Shown: piece by piece, positions 21,165-22,616 of the stretch
Position numbering within the stretch: position 1 is the first letter of the stretch
How the letters are laid out: every line of letters begins with the position of its first letter
NCBI GenBank assembly: GCA_035534535.1
Contig: DATLRS010000244.1
Coordinates: forward strand, 1-22,616
Direction: 5' to 3'
Length of the DNA: 22,616 nucleotides
Origin: DATARH01 sp035534535
Lineage (GTDB): Bacteria > Pseudomonadota > Alphaproteobacteria > ATCC43930 > CGMCC-115725
Made by a program: the position numbers and the translations under genes
The notes under the pieces: generated by a model
The model's database searches: none
Seen by the model: only the letters and a program-made list of their open reading frames with translations
What the model was told of the DNA's origin: nothing

Positions 21165-22264
21165 GACCGCGCCATGAACTCGGCCAGCGTCGCCGCCACG
21201 CTCTCCATCTCCTCGCCGGTGCCGATCGTGATCCGCAGATGTTGCGGCAGGCCGTAGGCGCCCATCTTGCGCACCAGGATGCCGCGCGACTGCAGAAAGT
21301 CGCAGGCGGCGTCGGCATTGTGGCGCCGATCGTCGGGAAAGTGCGGCAGCACGAAATTGCCGACGCTCGGGGTCGGTTTGAGGCCCAGTGCGGCGAGCCG
21401 CTCGGACAGCCACGGCAACCAGCGGTCGTTATGGGCGCGCGCGCGGGCCAGCGCCTCGGTGTCTTCGACGGCCGCGACGCCGGCCGCCAGTGCCGGCGCC
21501 CCCACGTTGAACGGCCCCCGGATGCGGTTCAGCACATCAGCAATCGTCGGCGGACAATAGGCCCAGCCGAGGCGCAGCCCGGCGAGCGCATAGATCTTCG
21601 AGAAGGTGCGCAACATCACGACATTGGCCGCGCCGTCGACCAGCGCGGTCCCGGGGCGGTAGTCGTTGCGGTTGACGAATTCGGCATAGGCGGCATCAAT
21701 CGCCAGCACGACATGGCCGGGCAGCCCGGCGTGCAGCCGGGCCATCGCGTCGGCCGACAGATAGGTGCCGGTCGGGTTGTTCGGGTTGGCGATCAGGACG
21801 AGCCGGGTGCGCTCGGTGACGCGCGCCAGAAACCCGTCGACATCGGCGGTCAAGTCGCGCTCGGGAACCGCGACCGGGGTCGCGCCGACCGCCTTGGCAC
21901 CGATCGGGTACATCAAAAACCCGTGCTGGCTGTACAGCACCTCGGCGTCGGGGCCGGCATAGGCGCGCAGCAACAACGCGATCAGCTCGTCCGAGCCGGC
22001 GCCGCAGACGATGCGTTCGGGATCGAGCCCGTGCTGGCGGCCGAGCGCCTCGCGCAATTGAGCGGCATTGCCGTCGGGGTAGCGGTGGATCTCGTCGGCG
22101 AGCGCGCGATAGGCGGCGACCGCCTTGGCGCTCGGGCCCAGCGCGCTCTCGTTCGAGGCGAGGCGGATCGGCCGCATTGCCCCGGGGGCCTTCGATTCGC
22201 CGCCGACATAGGGGGCGATCTCCAGGATGCCCGGTCCCGGGACCGGGGCGGCAGCGTCGATCAT
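21161..22264 (-). CDS. hisC: HisC-family histidinol-phosphate/aromatic aminotransferase
   Basis: 367 aa class I PLP aminotransferase, full length. Visible: RLASNESALGPS (34-45), GAGSDELI (88-95), ANPNNPTGTYLS (159-170), AIDAAYAEF (188-196), PLP lysine Lys223 in RTFSKIYALAGLRLGWA (219-235), and LRITIGTGEE at the C-terminus. The ATG at 22264 follows GAGGGTGAGAGG; 13 extra codons upstream would overlap the previous gene. It lies between a probable chorismate mutase and tyrA, so it likely transaminates aromatic keto acids (phenylpyruvate, hydroxyphenylpyruvate or prephenate). A role in histidine synthesis as well is possible: in Zymomonas mobilis a hisH-tyrC pair encodes an enzyme of this dual kind. 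Confidence 0.93.
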   Translation of the reverse strand: MIDAAAPVPGPGILEIAPYVGGESKAPGAMRPIRLASNESALGPSAKAVAAYRALADEIHRYPDGNAAQLREALGRQHGLDPERIVCGAGSDELIALLLRAYAGPDAEVLYSQHGFLMYPIGAKAVGATPVAVPERDLTADVDGFLARVTERTRLVLIANPNNPTGTYLSADAMARLHAGLPGHVVLAIDAAYAEFVNRNDYRPGTALVDGAANVVMLRTFSKIYALAGLRLGWAYCPPTIADVLNRIRGPFNVGAPALAAGVAAVEDTEALARARAHNDRWLPWLSERLAALGLKPTPSVGNFVLPHFPDDRRHNADAACDFLQSRGILVRKMGAYGLPQHLRITIGTGEEMESVAATLAEFMARS

Positions 22265-22268
22265 CCTC

Positions 22269-22616
22269 TCACCCTCGTACCGCCGCGCCCGCGGACGGAC
22301 CAAAGCCGGCCGGCGGCGGCGGCGCCAGCTCGGCCGCGGCGAGCGGCACCGCGTAGCCGCCGAACCGCAACAACCGGTGGAGAGAAGGGGCCAGCTGGGC
22401 GCGGAACTGGTCGAGGCGGGGATCGCTCAGCGGCACGAAACCGTCGATCTCGATCAACGTATTCGCCCCCTCGGCATACTCACAGGACGCGATGAAGGTG
22501 CACACGAGGCCAAGCCCGGACAGCGCCGCGAACATGCGCCCGCGGCTGATGTCGAGGGCGTTTTCGGTGGCGACCAGCGTACGATCGCGGCCGGTCTCCT
22601 GCTGGATGCCGTGGCC
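22269..22616 (-). CDS. C-terminal part of a probable chorismate mutase (truncated by window edge)
   Basis: 115 residues plus stop; the 5' part lies beyond 22616. The frame is open to the window edge, so the ATG at 22535 is internal. The visible part reads GRDRTLVATENALDISRGR, then a compact domain (MFAALSGLGLVCTF, ANTLIEIDGFVP) resembling an ACT-like regulatory fold, and a proline-rich end (AAELAPPPPAGFGPSAG). In alphaproteobacteria a chorismate mutase with such a C-terminal extension often precedes hisC and tyrA, which is the main reason for the call; the AroQ catalytic helices are not in the window. It ends 4 nt before the hisC ATG. Confidence 0.55.
   Translation of the reverse strand, partial: GHGIQQETGRDRTLVATENALDISRGRMFAALSGLGLVCTFIASCEYAEGANTLIEIDGFVPLSDPRLDQFRAQLAPSLHRLLRFGGYAVPLAAAELAPPPPAGFGPSAGAAVRG

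Overview
The window is GC-rich chromosomal DNA that reads as an alphaproteobacterium. Three things point there: the chorismate mutase/hisC/tyrA gene order, a DUF2125-type protein next to it, and a tRNA promoter of the CTTGNN-N17-CTATAT kind. A Rhodospirillales- or Rhizobiales-like host is an inference from these, not a proven placement. I see no transposase, integrase, CRISPR array or phage gene. Genes are densely packed and starts are often GTG or TTG.

Layout. (1) 26-2336, + strand: a class III CoA-transferase followed by a malate/L-lactate-type (Ldh2) dehydrogenase, probably a small catabolic operon whose upstream part lies outside the window. (2) 2359-2584: tRNA-Asn(GTT) with its own promoter and a long hairpin that can serve both strands. 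(3) 8382-2639, - strand: a complete five-gene peptide/opine-type ABC importer (Tat-type binding protein, two permeases, two ATPases). A sigma-54-like element and a perfect 22-bp palindrome lie upstream. (4) 8677-8937: an unrecognised 86-aa protein, then an AT-rich gap. (5) 9313-16606, + strand: a six-gene cluster hyfB-C-E-F-G-I resembling hydrogenase-4/formate hydrogenlyase. Its large subunit has lost all four [NiFe]-ligand cysteines, so it belongs with the energy-converting hydrogenase-related (Ehr) complexes. It should couple an unknown redox reaction to ion transport across the membrane. The small subunit is a natural fusion of a two-cluster ferredoxin and a NuoB-like protein. (6) 16741-18536: a small XRE regulator facing, 2 nt away, an EmrB/QacA-like DHA2 exporter that has no EmrA partner here. 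(7) 18862-19887: a DUF2125-type exported or membrane-anchored protein, possibly made from a leaderless mRNA. (8) 22616-19891, - strand: the C-terminal part of a probable chorismate mutase, then a HisC-family aminotransferase, a prephenate/arogenate dehydrogenase and an ABM-fold small enzyme. These form a compact aromatic amino acid operon.

The most interesting system is the Ehr-like complex. It keeps the antiporter-like subunits with their charged membrane residues and the Fe-S electron path, but the site where hydrogen would be made has been rewritten. No formate dehydrogenase, NAD-binding module or nickel maturation gene lies next to it, so its electron donor and acceptor cannot be read from this window.
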